NCBI RefSeq assembly: GCF_013416775.1
Contig: NZ_SZVI01000010.1
Span: forward strand, 124,001 to 188,000
DNA length: 64,000 nt
Reading direction: 5' to 3'
Source of the DNA: Rhodoferax sp. BLA1
GTDB taxonomy: Bacteria > Pseudomonadota > Gammaproteobacteria > Burkholderiales > Burkholderiaceae_C
Part shown: positions 1 through 8,440 of the stretch, piece after piece
Position numbering within the stretch: position 1 is the stretch's first letter
Layout of the letters: each line of letters begins with the position of its first letter
Notes under the pieces: generated by a model
The model's database searches: none
What the model was told of the DNA's origin: nothing
What the model saw: the letters and a program-made list of their open reading frames with translations, nothing else
Translations under genes and position numbers: made by a program

Positions 1-755
1 CGGGCCTGGCGCACGCCGGGGTGGATGTCTTCAGACTCGGCCACCCAGGGGCTGACCTCTGCTGGCAGGACGGCGGGCAGGGCCACCGGCAAGTGCAATG
101 GCTTGGGGGTCGCGTTTTGGCCAGTGAGCTGGTCCAGCGCAAGCTTCTTGACGCGTAAATCGTTGTCGGCGGCAATTTCCTGGGCCAGCACCAGATCGGA
201 CTTGGCCTGCGCTTCGCGGGTGTCGGTGATGGTGGCGGTGCCCACCTCAAAGTTGCGCTTGGCCGAGGCCAATTGCTCCGAGACGGCGGATTTTTGCGCG
301 GTGACAAACCTCAGGGTGTCCTGGGCGGCCAGCACGTCAAAGTAGGCTTGGCTGACCCGCATCATCAGGTCCTGGTTGGCGGCTTCCAGCTGGGCCTGCG
401 CCAGGGCGGCCTGTTTTTTACCTTGTTCGGCGGTAGCCACATTGGCCGGACGGTACAGCGGCTGGGAGGCGCTCAGGGTGACACCCTGGTTGCCGTAGCT
501 GCGCTCCAGCGACGCGATGTCGCTGTTGACGTTGTTGCGGTTGACCGAGCTGCCCAGGTTGACGCTGGGCAGCAGCCCGGCCCGGGCTTGCTCCCCTTTG
601 GCCAGGGTGGCCTCAAACTGAGATTTGGCCGATTGGTAGCTGGCGTCAAAGGCCTTGGCGGACTGGTACAGGTCGGTCAGACTTTGCGCCTGCGTCGGCA
701 GGGCCAGCAGCGTGCTGATGGCCAGCGTGAGGGGGAGGAGGCGCAGAGTCTTCAT
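1..755 (-). CDS. TolC-family outer membrane efflux protein (partial, C-terminus beyond the left edge)
   Basis: Outer membrane channel protein that would form the exit duct of a tripartite efflux or type I secretion system. The first 251 residues are visible. They begin with a signal peptide (MKTLRLLPLTLAISTLLALP, cleavage probably after TQA) and continue with long alpha-helical stretches rich in Ala, Gln and Leu, including the TolC-like SQPLYRPANVATAEQGK segment and the helix VSQAYFDVLAAQDTLRFV. The ATG at 753-755 is the only good start. It is the last visible gene of a minus-strand run (TetR, fusion protein, RND permease, pcm, rhodanese), 24 bp after the rhodanese stop, so it is likely the outer membrane partner of the RND pump. 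Which TolC subfamily it belongs to cannot be told without the missing half. Confidence 0.9.
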   Translation of the reverse strand, partial: MKTLRLLPLTLAISTLLALPTQAQSLTDLYQSAKAFDASYQSAKSQFEATLAKGEQARAGLLPSVNLGSSVNRNNVNSDIASLERSYGNQGVTLSASQPLYRPANVATAEQGKKQAALAQAQLEAANQDLMMRVSQAYFDVLAAQDTLRFVTAQKSAVSEQLASAKRNFEVGTATITDTREAQAKSDLVLAQEIAADNDLRVKKLALDQLTGQNATPKPLHLPVALPAVLPAEVSPWVAESEDIHPGVRQA

Positions 756-779
756 GATGGGGTACCCGGTGAGGCAAAT

Positions 780-1121
780 TCAGTAACGCGGTATGCGCTC
801 GTCCACTTCGGCAGACCAGGCGTTGATACCACCCGCGATGTTGGCCACATGGGTGAACCCACGCGCGCTCAGGAACGAGGCCACCTGCATGCTGCGGCCA
901 CCGTGGTGGCACAGGCAGGCCACCGGGCGGCTCGGGTCCAGCTCAGACAGACGCGGTGGGATCAGCCCCATCGGGATGCAAAGCAGCTCAAATCCGTCTG
1001 CCTGGATGCTGGCCAGTGCCAGCTCATGGGGTTCGCGCACATCCAGCACCACGGGCTGACCATGTTGTTGGACCGAGGCCAGCCAGGCTGGCAGCTGAGA
1101 GGGGCTGATCTGCGCAACCAT
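780..1121 (-). CDS. Rhodanese-like domain protein
   Basis: Single-domain rhodanese of 113 residues, a likely cytoplasmic sulfurtransferase or sulfur carrier. The fold signature is VVLDVREPHEL near residues 25-35, and the active-site loop reads CLCHHGGRS, so the catalytic Cys is followed by a six-residue loop as in small GlpE-type rhodaneses. The C-terminal GFTHVANIAGGINAWS is the usual rhodanese end. An upstream extension to 1184 is open, but the ATG at 1119-1121 begins at the normal rhodanese N-terminus (MVAQISPSQL), so I use it. It lies 2 bp after the pcm stop and 24 bp before the TolC gene. As I recall, pcm, rhodanese and TolC genes are neighbours in other Burkholderiales. The substrate is unknown. 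Confidence 0.85.
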   Translation of the reverse strand: MVAQISPSQLPAWLASVQQHGQPVVLDVREPHELALASIQADGFELLCIPMGLIPPRLSELDPSRPVACLCHHGGRSMQVASFLSARGFTHVANIAGGINAWSAEVDERIPRY

Positions 1122-1123
1122 GC

Positions 1124-1786
1124 TCAGAACCTGAAGCTGGAAGCCTGCGCAAAATTTTGCAGGCGTGGGGCGTTGTCGTCCCATTTTTCGGTGCTTTGGA
1201 AGTTGCTGTCGCTGGTGCGGGTGATCACGGTGGCGTGCATGATGGGCTCCTGGCCCACGATGGCCACCAGGCGGCCACCCACCTTGAGCTGCTGCAACAG
1301 CGCCGGGGGCACTTCACTGACCGAGCCACCGAGCAGGATCACATCAAACGGGGCATCGGCGGCGGCGCCCTGGGCACCGTCGGCACAACGCACCTCGGCG
1401 TTGTGGATGCCAGCGCGTTGCAGGTTGGCGCGGGCCAGGTCGGCGAGTTCGGGGTGGATTTCGAGCGAAATCACACGTTGCGCTTGTTTGGCCAGCAGTG
1501 CGGTGGTGAAACCACTGCCGGTGCCAATCTCCAGCACCTTGTCGGTGGCCTGGACGGCGGCGTCTTGCAACAAGCGGGCTTGCTGGCGCGGCGCCAGCAT
1601 GACCTGTTGACCCGGCAGCGGGATGGCCATGTCGGCAAACGCTATCGCTTTGTAAGAGCTTGGTACAAAGTCTTCACGTTTGACCACGGCCAGCAGCTCC
1701 AGCACGGCGCTGTCTGCCACGTCCCAGGGGCGGATCTGTTGCTCGATCATGTTGAAGCGCGCTTGCTCGACGTTGTGCAGGGTCAT
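1124..1786 (-). CDS. pcm: Protein-L-isoaspartate O-methyltransferase
   Basis: SAM-dependent repair enzyme that methylates isoaspartyl residues in damaged proteins. The protein has 220 residues. It shows the N-terminal ARFNMIEQQIRPWDV typical of the shorter betaproteobacterial Pcm proteins, then the SAM-binding motif I VLEIGTGSGFTTALLA and post-I motif VISLEIHPELA. The open frame runs up to 1933 but the ATG at 1784-1786 starts the family-like sequence MTLHNVEQARFNMIEQQ and has a GGAG Shine-Dalgarno about 8 bases upstream. It lies 82 bp downstream of the RND permease stop, so it may be co-transcribed with the pump or have its own promoter in that gap. The short length suggests it belongs to the branch whose catalytic activity is less well tested than that of E. 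coli Pcm. Confidence 0.88.
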   Translation of the reverse strand: MTLHNVEQARFNMIEQQIRPWDVADSAVLELLAVVKREDFVPSSYKAIAFADMAIPLPGQQVMLAPRQQARLLQDAAVQATDKVLEIGTGSGFTTALLAKQAQRVISLEIHPELADLARANLQRAGIHNAEVRCADGAQGAAADAPFDVILLGGSVSEVPPALLQQLKVGGRLVAIVGQEPIMHATVITRTSDSNFQSTEKWDDNAPRLQNFAQASSFRF

Positions 1787-1868
1787 GTTATGTACTCCGG
1801 GGGGTATGTTAGCAATGTTTTTTGATTTTAGCTGGCCTGGTGTCTGGCGCGGGTTGGGGCGGCTGTCT

Positions 1869-4800
1869 TTACAGTGTGCCGGGTGTGGTTTGACGCACCC
1901 CCGAGCGGCGGCCCAGCCAGCGCGCCAGGTCATCCATGTAGCAGTACATCACAGGCACCACCACCAGGGTCAGCAACGAGGAGGTGATCACACCCCCAAT
2001 CACCGCCTGGCCCATGGGCGCGCGCATTTCAGAGCCTTCGGTCATGGCAAAAGCCAGCGGCACCATGCCAAAAATCATGGCCAGGGTGGTCATCAGGATC
2101 GGGCGCAGACGCACCCGGGCGGCTAGCAGCAGGGCCTCCACACGGGGCAGGCCAGGCAAGACCTGGCCGTCGTCCCCCAGCGTGGATTCACGCGCGCGAA
2201 TGGCAAAGTCCACCAGCAAAATCGCGTTTTTTGTGACCAGACCCATCAGCATCACCACCCCGATCACCGAGAACATCGACAGTGTCGAGTTGAACAGCAT
2301 CAGGGCCAGCACCACACCGATCAGGGTCAGTGGCAGGGCGGTCATGAGTGCCAGCGGCTGGAAAAAACTCTTGAACTGGCTGGCCAGGATCATGTAGATG
2401 AAGATCACCGCGAGCACCAGCGCCGAGACCGCGTAGCCAAAGGCCTCGGCCATGTCCTTGGTGGAGCCGCTGAACTTGTAGCTATAGCCTGGCGGCAAAG
2501 CAATGCTGTCCATCGCGGTTTTGATGTCCTTGGAGATTTCACCGGCCGAGCGGCCCGCCACATTGCCGGAGATGGCCACTTCGCGCGTCAGGTCGCGCCG
2601 GTTGATCTGGTTGGAGCCGGTGGATTCGACCACGCTGGCAACCTGGTTCAGCCGCACCACGCGGGTGCTGCCGTCGCTGGTGTTGCTCAGGGCAAATGGC
2701 AGCTGGGCCAGGTCTGCGGGCTGGTTACGCGCCTCGGGCGAGAGGCGCACGTTGACGTCATAGGTCTGATCGTCGGGGGCGCGCCAGTTGCCCACGGTTT
2801 TCCCGGCCACCAGGGTGCGCAGGGCGTTGCCAATCTGCGCCACGCTCAGGCCCAGGTCAGAGGCGGCGTCGCGGTGCACCTGCACGTCCAGCGTGGGTTT
2901 GTCGGGTTTGAGCGAGGAGTCCAGGTCCACCAGGCCGGGCACGTCGCGGATTTTGTCCAGCGCCAGGCTCGACAGGCGCGCCAGTTCCCCCATGTCGGGG
3001 CCCTGGATCGAGAACGCAATCTGTTTTTGCCCGCCAATCGGGTCCAGCAGGCCCACATGGGTGATGGTGATGCCCGGCACTTGGCGCAAACGCAGGCGCA
3101 GGATGTTCGACATCTCATCGAGGCTGCGCTGGCGCAGATGGCGGTCCACTAGGCGGATGTAAACATTGGCGTAGATCTTGCCCGCTGCATTGCCGGTGTT
3201 GATGGTGGCCAGGGTGTAGTTGACCTCGGGGAAAGAGCGCACGATGGCCTCCACCTGGCGTGCACGTGCTTCGGTGACCTCCAGCGAGGAACCCACCGGG
3301 GTGTTGAAGGTGACGCTGGTCTCCGAGAAGTCTGACTTGGGCACAAACTCGGTGCCCAGCAGCGGCACCATGGCCAGGCTGATCACAAAAATCACCAGCG
3401 CCAGCGCCAGGGTGCCCAGTTTGTGCACCAAAGCCCGGCGCAATATCGCCTGGTAGATCTCTGCCAGGGTGTCGGTGGCCTGGTCAAACAGCGCGGTGAC
3501 ACGGCCCACCGTGCGGTCGTAGAACGAGACCGGCCGATGCCGCTTGCCGTGTGCCTCAATGCTGGGGTCGTGCCACAGGCTGGAGAGCATCGGGTCAAGC
3601 GTGAAGCTGACAAACATCGAGATCAGCACCGCCGCCACAATGGTCAGGCCAAACTCGTGGAAAAACTTGCCGATGATGCCGCCCATGAACCCAATCGGCA
3701 AAAACACCCCAACGATGGACAAGGTGGTGGCCAACACCGCCAGGCCAATTTCGTTGGTGCCGTCCATTGCCGCCTGGTAGGCGCCTTTGCCCATCTGCAC
3801 ATGGCGCACGATGTTTTCGCGCACCACTATGGCATCGTCGATCAGCAGGCCCACACACAGGCTCAGCGCCATCATGGTGATCATGTTGATGGTGAAACCA
3901 AACAGGTTCATGAAGAAGAAGGTGCCAATCAGCGCAATTGGCAGGGTCAGACCGGTGATGATGGTCGAGCGCCAGGAGTTCAGAAACAGGAACACGATCA
4001 GCATGGTCAGCCCGGCACCCTCGATCAGGGTCTGGCGCACATTGGCCACCGAGACCCGGATCTGGCGCGAGTTGTCGGTGATCTGGGCCAGCTTGACGCC
4101 CGGGGGCAGCTGGGTTTGCATCGTCTCCAGCGTCTTTTTCAGGTTGTCGACCACCGCAATGGTGTTTTCGTCCTGGGCTTTTTGCACATTGAGCAACAGC
4201 GTGCGTTGGCCGTTGTAGAGCGCCAGGCTCTCGACTTCCTGGGCACCGTCAGACACTTTGGCGACCTGATCTACCCGCACCGGTGCGCCGTTTTTGCGGG
4301 TGATGATGATGCGCCCGAAGTCTTCGGGCCGCTGCACCCGGGCCGCGATCTGGATCACCCGGTCCTGATCCAGGGAGCGGATGGTGCCGGCAGGGTAGTC
4401 CTGGTTTTCGCCGTTCACCGCGTTCACCACCTGGTCCGGGGTGATGCCGTACGCTTCCAGCGCCTGCGGGTTGAGGTAGATGTTGATCTCGCGTTTGCTG
4501 CCACCCACCAGCGTGACCGAGCCAACGCCTCGCACGTTCTCCAGGCGTTTTTTGAACACCTGTTCGGCCCAGTTGGTGAGTTCCACCGGGCTCATGGCCT
4601 GGGCTTGGCCTGTGGCATCAGGCAGCACCGCCACCGACCAGACCGCCCGGCTGGCCGGATCAAAACGCAGCACACGGGGTTCTTTGACCTCGGTGCGCAG
4701 CGAGGGGCGAACTGCGGCCACCTTTTCGCGCACATCGTCGGCGGCCTTGCGGCCATCCATGTGCAAACCAAATTCGATGATCACCACCGAGGTGCCCTCG

Positions 4801-5054
4801 TAGGAGCGCGAGGTCAGGGCGTTGATGCCGGCAATGGCGTTGACAGCTTCCTCGACCTTTTTGGTGACTTCGCTCTCGACAATTTCAGGCGAGGCACCGG
4901 GGTAGTCGGTGCTGATCACCACCACCGGGAAGTCGATGTTGGGAAACTGGTCCACCTGCAGGCGCTGCATCGAAAACAGGCCCAGCACCACCAGCGCCAG
5001 CATCATCATGGTGGCAAACACCGGGTTGTTCAGGCTGACACGGGTGAACCACAT
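1869..5054 (-). CDS. RND-family efflux permease (HAE1/AcrB-like)
   Basis: Inner membrane proton-driven drug exporter of 1061 residues, the expected size of the family. The N-terminal TM1 starts at [20 protein letters not shown]. The porter-domain segment [20 protein letters not shown] follows, then the TM4 proton-relay motif [17 protein letters not shown] with two adjacent Asp residues, and in the second half the Lys-containing motif [15 protein letters not shown]. Internal duplication is plain, with a second periplasmic loop from about residue 560 to 870. Its ATG directly abuts the stop of the fusion protein (TGAATG at 5052-5057), which shows translational coupling. Substrates are likely hydrophobic toxicants; the sequence does not say which. 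The sequence resembles the multidrug group more than the heavy-metal (CusA) group. Confidence 0.95.
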   Translation of the reverse strand: MWFTRVSLNNPVFATMMMLALVVLGLFSMQRLQVDQFPNIDFPVVVISTDYPGASPEIVESEVTKKVEEAVNAIAGINALTSRSYEGTSVVIIEFGLHMDGRKAADDVREKVAAVRPSLRTEVKEPRVLRFDPASRAVWSVAVLPDATGQAQAMSPVELTNWAEQVFKKRLENVRGVGSVTLVGGSKREINIYLNPQALEAYGITPDQVVNAVNGENQDYPAGTIRSLDQDRVIQIAARVQRPEDFGRIIITRKNGAPVRVDQVAKVSDGAQEVESLALYNGQRTLLLNVQKAQDENTIAVVDNLKKTLETMQTQLPPGVKLAQITDNSRQIRVSVANVRQTLIEGAGLTMLIVFLFLNSWRSTIITGLTLPIALIGTFFFMNLFGFTINMITMMALSLCVGLLIDDAIVVRENIVRHVQMGKGAYQAAMDGTNEIGLAVLATTLSIVGVFLPIGFMGGIIGKFFHEFGLTIVAAVLISMFVSFTLDPMLSSLWHDPSIEAHGKRHRPVSFYDRTVGRVTALFDQATDTLAEIYQAILRRALVHKLGTLALALVIFVISLAMVPLLGTEFVPKSDFSETSVTFNTPVGSSLEVTEARARQVEAIVRSFPEVNYTLATINTGNAAGKIYANVYIRLVDRHLRQRSLDEMSNILRLRLRQVPGITITHVGLLDPIGGQKQIAFSIQGPDMGELARLSSLALDKIRDVPGLVDLDSSLKPDKPTLDVQVHRDAASDLGLSVAQIGNALRTLVAGKTVGNWRAPDDQTYDVNVRLSPEARNQPADLAQLPFALSNTSDGSTRVVRLNQVASVVESTGSNQINRRDLTREVAISGNVAGRSAGEISKDIKTAMDSIALPPGYSYKFSGSTKDMAEAFGYAVSALVLAVIFIYMILASQFKSFFQPLALMTALPLTLIGVVLALMLFNSTLSMFSVIGVVMLMGLVTKNAILLVDFAIRARESTLGDDGQVLPGLPRVEALLLAARVRLRPILMTTLAMIFGMVPLAFAMTEGSEMRAPMGQAVIGGVITSSLLTLVVVPVMYCYMDDLARWLGRRSGVRQTTPGTL

Positions 5055-6197
5055 TCAGACAGCCCCTTTGACCGGGGCGGCCAGCTTGACTTGGGTGCCT
5101 TCACGCAACACCCCCGCCGCACCCGAGATGACGCTCATGCCCTCGGTGGCGCCCGTGAGGCTGACCAGGGTCTGGCCATCCACCTCGCTGCGTGGGCCCA
5201 GTGTCACGGCCACATGGCGCACCTGCTGGTTCTGGACAATCTGGATGTAGGGCTGGGGCTTGTCGGTGCGCACCGCGCTCAAAGGCACAGCCAGGCCGGT
5301 CATCGAGCCAATGGCCAGCGCACCCTGTGCAAACAGGCCGTGGCGCAGCTCGGTGCCAGGGGCGATGGCCAGGTACACCAGCACCGCGCGGCTGCCCACC
5401 GAGGCGCTCGGGTTGATGCGCACCACCGTGGCGGATACGGGCTGCTGTAAGCCTTCGACGCGCAACTCCGCTTTTTGGCCGACCTTGACCTGCAAGGCGT
5501 CCGCTGCGCTGAGTTCGGCCTGCATCTCCAGGCGGCTCAGGTCCACAATCTCGACCACCTTGGCATCCACCGCCAAGCGCTCACCGGGCTGGGCCAGGCG
5601 TTGGGACACCCAGCCGCCGATGGGTGCACGCAGCACCGTGTCGCTGAGGGTTTTAGCCGACACATCGGCCGCAGACTGGGCCGCAGCATAGGTGGCCTGG
5701 GCATTGGCCAGGTTGGCCTGGGATGAGACCAGGGCGGTGTTGGAGATAAAGCCCTGGGTCACCAGGGCCTGGTTGTTCTCGTGTGTGCGTTGGGCAATAT
5801 CCACCTGGGCCTTGGCCGCTTGTGCCTGCTGGCGGACCTGGCGCAAACGGGCGTCAGACTCGGTCGGGTCAATCTGACCCAGCACCTGGGCTGCCCGCAC
5901 ACGGTCGCCCTCGCGCACCGTCAAGCCTTGCAACTCACCCGCCACCCGGGCCTTGACCATGGCGGTGTTGACGGCGGTGATGGCACCGGAAATGGCCACA
6001 GACAGCGGCAGCTCGCGGCTGCTCAACGCGATCAGGTCACTGGGCGGCAGCTCAATTGACACCTGTGTTTTTTGCTCGGTTTGCAGCGCCGCCAGCGCAG
6101 CCTGTTTGTCCTTGCGGGCCGACAGTGTGCGCACTGTGCCGCCCGCCAAGACTGCCACCACCACACCGAGAAGGGTCCATTTGAGCCAGGGTTTCAT
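5055..6197 (-). CDS. RND efflux periplasmic adaptor (membrane fusion protein)
   Basis: Periplasmic adaptor of 380 residues linking the RND permease to the outer membrane channel. It has an N-terminal membrane anchor (residues 6-25, LKWTLLGVVVAVLAGGTVRT). A first lipoyl half follows (TAVNTAMVKARVAGELQGLTVREGDRV), then an alpha-helical hairpin with Gln/Ala-rich coiled coil (RQQAQAAKAQVDIAQRTHEN...), the second lipoyl half (TVLRAPIGGWVSQRLAQPGERL) and the beta-barrel domain. There is no lipobox Cys, so it is anchored by the TM helix and not by a lipid. It starts 20 bp after the TetR gene and runs into the permease by a stop-start junction, so it is the first structural gene of the pump operon and presumably under TetR control. 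Confidence 0.93.
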   Translation of the reverse strand: MKPWLKWTLLGVVVAVLAGGTVRTLSARKDKQAALAALQTEQKTQVSIELPPSDLIALSSRELPLSVAISGAITAVNTAMVKARVAGELQGLTVREGDRVRAAQVLGQIDPTESDARLRQVRQQAQAAKAQVDIAQRTHENNQALVTQGFISNTALVSSQANLANAQATYAAAQSAADVSAKTLSDTVLRAPIGGWVSQRLAQPGERLAVDAKVVEIVDLSRLEMQAELSAADALQVKVGQKAELRVEGLQQPVSATVVRINPSASVGSRAVLVYLAIAPGTELRHGLFAQGALAIGSMTGLAVPLSAVRTDKPQPYIQIVQNQQVRHVAVTLGPRSEVDGQTLVSLTGATEGMSVISGAAGVLREGTQVKLAAPVKGAV

Positions 6198-6217
6198 GCG
6201 CTTGGATGCTCCAGAAT

Positions 6218-6901
6218 CTAAGACAGACCAGCGTCCGGGTCGGTGCTGGTGGTGCTGAAACCACGCAACAACATGTCGAGTTGCATGGCCAGGTAGTGTT
6301 CAGGTTCGATCTGTGAGGCCGGGTCACAGCAGGTGCCCAGAGAGTGGGTCCAGGTGGTCAGAAACAGCAGCGGTGCCAGCACCATGTAGACCGCGTATTT
6401 GAGGTCCATCGGCCGGAATTCACCGCGGTCCACACCACGCTGCAAGACGCGGGCTATCAGGGCGCTGCCGGGCTGGATCACCTCCTGCTGGTAGAAGGCC
6501 GCCAGTTCCGGGAAGTTGCGCGCCTCGCTCATCATCAGTTTGGGGATGCCTGAGGCCTTGGTGGCGCCGATGCGTTCCCACCAGCAGTTCAGGCAATAAC
6601 GCAACATCTCCTGCGAGTTGCCCTCGAAATGTTCGATCTCTTCGCTCCACTGGGCGAAGCGTCCCGAAATGTGCTCACGCACCACGGCCTTGAACAGTTC
6701 TTCCTTGCTGGAGAAATACAGGAACAAGGTGCCTTTGGACACACCTGCGAGGGTGGCCACCTCTTCGACCCGGGTGGCGGCAAAACCTTTGTCCACAAAC
6801 AGATCGAGTGCGGCTGCCAGCAGTTCGCCGGGCCGCGCGTCCTTGCGGCGCAGGCGCCGGGTGTGGGTGTCAGTGGGAGGGGCTTCGGAGACGGGAGACA
6901 A
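6218..6901 (-). CDS. TetR/AcrR-family transcriptional regulator of the efflux operon
   Basis: DNA-binding repressor of 227 residues. The N-terminal helix-turn-helix reads GFAATRVEEVATLAGVSKGT followed by LFLYFSSKEELF, the standard TetR signature, and the rest is a variable ligand-binding domain. The only possible start in this frame is TTG at 6899-6901: an in-frame stop lies 9 bases upstream and no ATG or GTG occurs before the HTH. The Shine-Dalgarno is weak, so translation may be inefficient. Immediately upstream is a 22 bp imperfect palindrome that overlaps a good sigma-70 promoter, which argues for autorepression of the whole efflux operon. The inducer is unknown. Confidence 0.92.
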   Translation of the reverse strand: MSPVSEAPPTDTHTRRLRRKDARPGELLAAALDLFVDKGFAATRVEEVATLAGVSKGTLFLYFSSKEELFKAVVREHISGRFAQWSEEIEHFEGNSQEMLRYCLNCWWERIGATKASGIPKLMMSEARNFPELAAFYQQEVIQPGSALIARVLQRGVDRGEFRPMDLKYAVYMVLAPLLFLTTWTHSLGTCCDPASQIEPEHYLAMQLDMLLRGFSTTSTDPDAGLS

Positions 6902-6910
6902 GGGTATGAA

Positions 6911-6932
6911 TTAATGACTGATCGGTTATTAA
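6911..6932. promoter_or_regulatory. TetR-type operator palindrome
   Basis: TTAATGACTGATCGGTTATT plus AA: 18 of 22 bases are symmetric about the centre, and the core GACTGATCGGTT resembles operators of AcrR-like TetR proteins. It sits between the -10 box and the TTG start of the TetR gene, so a bound dimer would block transcription. The symmetry is seen directly; that this TetR protein binds here is inference from position. Confidence 0.75.
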
Positions 6933-6959
6933 TGTAGCCTTGGGTGTCCCAGGTGTCAA
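6931..6959 (-). promoter_or_regulatory. Sigma-70 promoter of the TetR-RND operon
   Basis: Read on the minus strand: a perfect -35 TTGACA (6954-6959), a 17-base spacer and a -10 TACATT (6931-6936). Predicted transcription start is near 6924, inside the operator palindrome at 6911-6932, leaving a leader of about 23 nt before the TTG start. Confidence 0.75.
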
Positions 6960-6975
6960 TCTCAGGCGCTGAAGC

Positions 6976-7806
6976 TCAGGGTGTGTCCAGGCTGAGCACC
7001 ACCGGGGCGTGGTCGCTCGGGCGCTCGTTCTTGCGTGGCGTCTTGTCAATCTGGCAGGCACTGACCAGCGGCTTGAGCGCACGGCTGACCAGGATGTGGT
7101 CAATGCGCAACCCCCGGTTGCGCCTGAACGCCATGTCACGGTAGTCCCACCAGGAGTAACTTTTGGCTGGCTGGGGAAACAATCGGTGGGCGTCACTCAG
7201 GCCCAGCGCGACCAGCGCCTGCAGGTGGTAACGTTCTTCGTCGGTGCAGTGGATCTGGTCACGCATGCCCTCGGGGTCCCAGACGTCGGCATCGTCAAAA
7301 GTGATGTTGAAGTCACCCATCAACACCAGGTTCGGGTGGATCAACAGCTCTTGGCGTAACCATGCGCGCAAGCCGTCGAGCCAGGCCATCTTGTATTCAA
7401 ACTTGTCGCTGCCGGGTTCCTGGCCATTCGGAAAATAAGCCCCAATCACCCTCAAGCCCTGATTGGATAAGGGTGGGGTGCTCTCATTTGTGGAATTTTC
7501 CACGGGCGTCTCACCCAGCGGAAAGCTGCCGCTGATAACGCGTGCCATGTCGTCGTCAAACCCCGGGATGTTTTTCACCACGTCCAGGGCAGGTGTGCGC
7601 GAGATCAGCGCCACGCCGTTGTAGGTTTTCTGGCCAAAACACTGGGCGGTGTACCCGGCCTGGGCAAAGGCCTCATGCGGAAACTTGTCGTCCGTCATCT
7701 TGAGCTCTTGCAGGGCCAGCACGTCGACCGGGTTGGCCTGTAACCAGTCCAGCACTTGCGGCAGGCGCACGGTGAGTGAGTTGACGTTCCAGGTGGCGAG
7801 TTTCAT
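6976..7806 (-). CDS. xth: Exodeoxyribonuclease III with a repeat-encoded insert
   Basis: Class II AP endonuclease/3'-exonuclease for base excision repair, 276 residues. All hallmark motifs are present: MKLATWNVNSL at the start, LALQELKMTDDKFP (metal-binding Glu), TYNGVALISR, AYFPNGQE, LMGDFNIT and the C-terminal LRIDHILVS and RPSDHAPVV. Between ISGSFPLG (about residue 98) and LRVIGAYFPNG (119) it carries roughly 17 extra residues (ETPVENSTNESTPPLSNQG). In the homologues I remember, this loop is a few residues only. The extra DNA, 7450-7503, matches the dispersed palindromic repeat found elsewhere here. The insertion is in frame and lies in a loop away from the active-site residues, so the enzyme is probably functional. 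A second repeat copy lies just upstream of the start codon. Confidence 0.93.
   Translation of the reverse strand: MKLATWNVNSLTVRLPQVLDWLQANPVDVLALQELKMTDDKFPHEAFAQAGYTAQCFGQKTYNGVALISRTPALDVVKNIPGFDDDMARVISGSFPLGETPVENSTNESTPPLSNQGLRVIGAYFPNGQEPGSDKFEYKMAWLDGLRAWLRQELLIHPNLVLMGDFNITFDDADVWDPEGMRDQIHCTDEERYHLQALVALGLSDAHRLFPQPAKSYSWWDYRDMAFRRNRGLRIDHILVSRALKPLVSACQIDKTPRKNERPSDHAPVVLSLDTP
7450..7503 (+). repeat. Palindromic repeat copy inside xth
   Basis: On the plus strand it reads CAAGCCCTGATTGGATAAGG followed by GTGGGGTGCTC, a degenerate form of the AGCCCTTAT-loop-ATAAGGGCT core, then an extra perfect hairpin GTGGAA-TT-TTCCAC at 7490-7503. It lies in inverse orientation to the gene and is translated through without a stop. 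It accounts for the extra loop at about residues 99-118 of exonuclease III. Confidence 0.65.
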
Positions 7807-7812
7807 AGGTCA

Positions 7813-7862
7813 GAGGGCTCTAGCCCTTGTTCATGCTGCTTTTGTTGCTATTGCTGTTGTAG
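7813..7862 (+). repeat. Palindromic repeat copy between folA and xth
   Basis: GGGCTCTAGCCCTTGTTCAT then GCTGCTTTTGTTGCTAT: the left arm GCTCTAGCCCTTGT is well conserved, while the right arm and tail are decayed. It fills most of the 77 bp gap between folA and xth, so any folA-xth transcript would carry it just ahead of the xth start. Confidence 0.6.
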
Positions 7863-7883
7863 TGGTCGGAAGCTTGGTCGCGC

Positions 7884-8378
7884 TCACTCTCTCGTTTGGC
7901 GCGTGTAGGTGACAAAACTGTAGCCCAGACCGTTGCTGGCGGTGTGTGATTCTCGGGCCGTCTCAGACCACTCCGGTCCGAAGCGGGGTGCAAAAGCATC
8001 ACCTTCAAAGGTCACCTCAATCTCGGTGACCACGGCCTGTGTGGCCAATGGCAGAGCCTGGGCATAGACCTCGGCGCCACCAATCACCCAGGCGGTGCTG
8101 TCGGGCGGGCACAGATCACGGGCTTGGCTGATGCTGTGTGCCACCAAGGCACCTTCTGCTTGCCAATCGGTTTGGCGGGTCACCACCACATTGAGCCGAC
8201 CGGGCAGCGGGCGGAATTTTGGGGGCAGCGAGTCCCAGGTTTTGCGGCCCATGATCACCGGACAGCCCAGGGTGCTGCGTTTGAAGTGCGCCATGTCCTC
8301 CGGCAGGTGCCAGGGCAGGGTGTTGTTGTGGCCAATCACACCATTGCTGGCGCGGGCAAAAATGAGTTTGAGTTGCAT
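7884..8378 (-). CDS. folA: Dihydrofolate reductase
   Basis: NADPH-dependent reduction of dihydrofolate to tetrahydrofolate, 164 residues, the normal bacterial length. The N-terminus MQLKLIFARASNGVIGHNN is followed by LPWHLPEDMAHFKR with the catalytic acidic residue, the NADPH-binding VIMGRKTWDSLP, LPGRLNVVVTRQ, and AWVIGGAEVYAQAL with the conserved GG. It lies on the same strand as thyA, separated from it by an MFS gene. thyA makes the dihydrofolate that this enzyme recycles, so the two form the usual thymidylate cycle partnership. Confidence 0.97.
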   Translation of the reverse strand: MQLKLIFARASNGVIGHNNTLPWHLPEDMAHFKRSTLGCPVIMGRKTWDSLPPKFRPLPGRLNVVVTRQTDWQAEGALVAHSISQARDLCPPDSTAWVIGGAEVYAQALPLATQAVVTEIEVTFEGDAFAPRFGPEWSETARESHTASNGLGYSFVTYTRQTRE

Positions 8379-8440
8379 CAGAGAAAGCTCCGGGGGTTAG
8401 GCGTCCGCAAGGCTGAATTGTCACCTTGTGCTGCGCCCCC

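Noticed and set aside
3423..5450. Long plus-strand open frame of 675 codons
   Set aside because: It lies opposite the RND permease and adaptor genes, has a His/Gln/Gly-rich low-complexity translation, and reflects GC-rich codon bias on the antisense strand.
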